This document shows, piece after piece, positions 26,942-27,251 of a stretch of DNA of 27,251 bases. A program made the translations under genes and the position numbers. Origin of the DNA: Schizochytrium sp. CCTCC M209059 (Eukaryota > Sar > Bigyra > Thraustochytrida > Thraustochytriidae); contig KN805454.1 in NCBI GenBank assembly GCA_000818945.1, positions 1 to 27,251 on the forward strand, in the 5' to 3' direction. The first letter of the stretch is position 1; every line of letters begins with the position of its first letter. The notes beneath the pieces are model-generated. The model was not told the origin of the DNA. It searched no databases and saw only the letters and a list, made by a program, of their open reading frames with translations.

Positions 26942-27251
26942 CCCGGACGCTGGAGATGGGTGCATGGGAAGATAGGACAGCCGCGGCGATCGATTTCTGG
27001 AGGGACGTACGAGCAATGAGGATTCCGTGGCAAAAATGGCACAATCTAAAGTTGCAATCATCATAGATAGTATACATGTTACATAATCAAAACGGAGGTG
27101 CATTCAGGCTGGCCGGAGTGCTGGCAGGTGGCAACTTCTTTCAGTGTCAAAAATGGCCGCCGTAAAAGCGGTAATACGATCACTGCGATCTACTTCATTG
27201 CGCCTTAGGCGTGAAGACCGGCAAGACATCGGTCGTTCCGAGACGTGCTCG

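Larger units (their letters stand above)
26424..27251. other. Upstream region of the CoA transferase gene, window end
   Basis: About 830 bp without a supported gene. The first part holds the CoA transferase promoter/5'UTR with a GCTC tract, and a purine run lies at about 26904-26941. Frames on both strands are low-complexity and overlap one another. From about 27050 the sequence is AT-richer and may belong to the flank of a gene beyond the window. Confidence 0.5.

Overview
The window looks like nuclear DNA of a GC-rich, intron-poor protist. A stramenopile is most likely, and within that group a labyrinthulomycete (thraustochytrid-type) fits best. The reasons are nine long uninterrupted coding regions with eukaryote-only architectures and Kozak-like ATG contexts, and a secreted EGF-repeat protein of the kind found in stramenopile mastigonemes (Sig1/Ocm1-like). 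There are also a mitochondrial CoA transferase with a presequence, and GC-rich 5' regions full of short tandem repeats. The species assignment is an inference.

Layout. Positions 1-4969 hold two plus-strand genes: an indoleamine 2,3-dioxygenase (229-1950) and a Golgi-type membrane sulfotransferase (2969-4969). Positions 4970-7601 are apparently non-coding and contain a degenerate tandem repeat with three copies of about 170-180 bp. CYP51 fused to a cytochrome b5 domain follows on the minus strand (7602-9503). It is divergent from an ankyrin-repeat protein (10801-12951 +) across a 1.3 kb GC-rich spacer that has two short tandem repeat clusters and a 166-base assembly gap. An ADAM-like membrane protein (13365-15452 +) meets the Sig1-like EGF protein (15522-17486 -) tail to tail with only 69 bp between stop codons. 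Three more minus-strand genes follow: a CRAL-TRIO/RhoGAP protein (18448-20313), a tandem two-domain heme oxygenase (21403-23412) and succinyl-CoA:3-ketoacid CoA transferase (24858-26423). The rest is low-complexity promoter or UTR-like sequence.

How the genes relate. They do not form one pathway. IDO, CYP51-b5 and heme oxygenase all bind or consume heme, but each is common in eukaryotes, so clustering may be chance. The ADAM-like protein, the Sig1-like protein and the sulfotransferase all act on or at the cell surface or in the secretory route.

The most unusual content is protein architecture: a duplicated heme oxygenase with a Cys-Pro-Phe motif after each domain and a C-terminal membrane anchor; a CYP51 carrying its own cytochrome b5; and an ADAM-like protein that has lost its zinc-binding motif and prodomain but has gained a cytoplasmic RanBP2-type zinc finger. 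Some of the longest open frames begin at TTG. The starts given here use the first in-frame ATG with supporting context.
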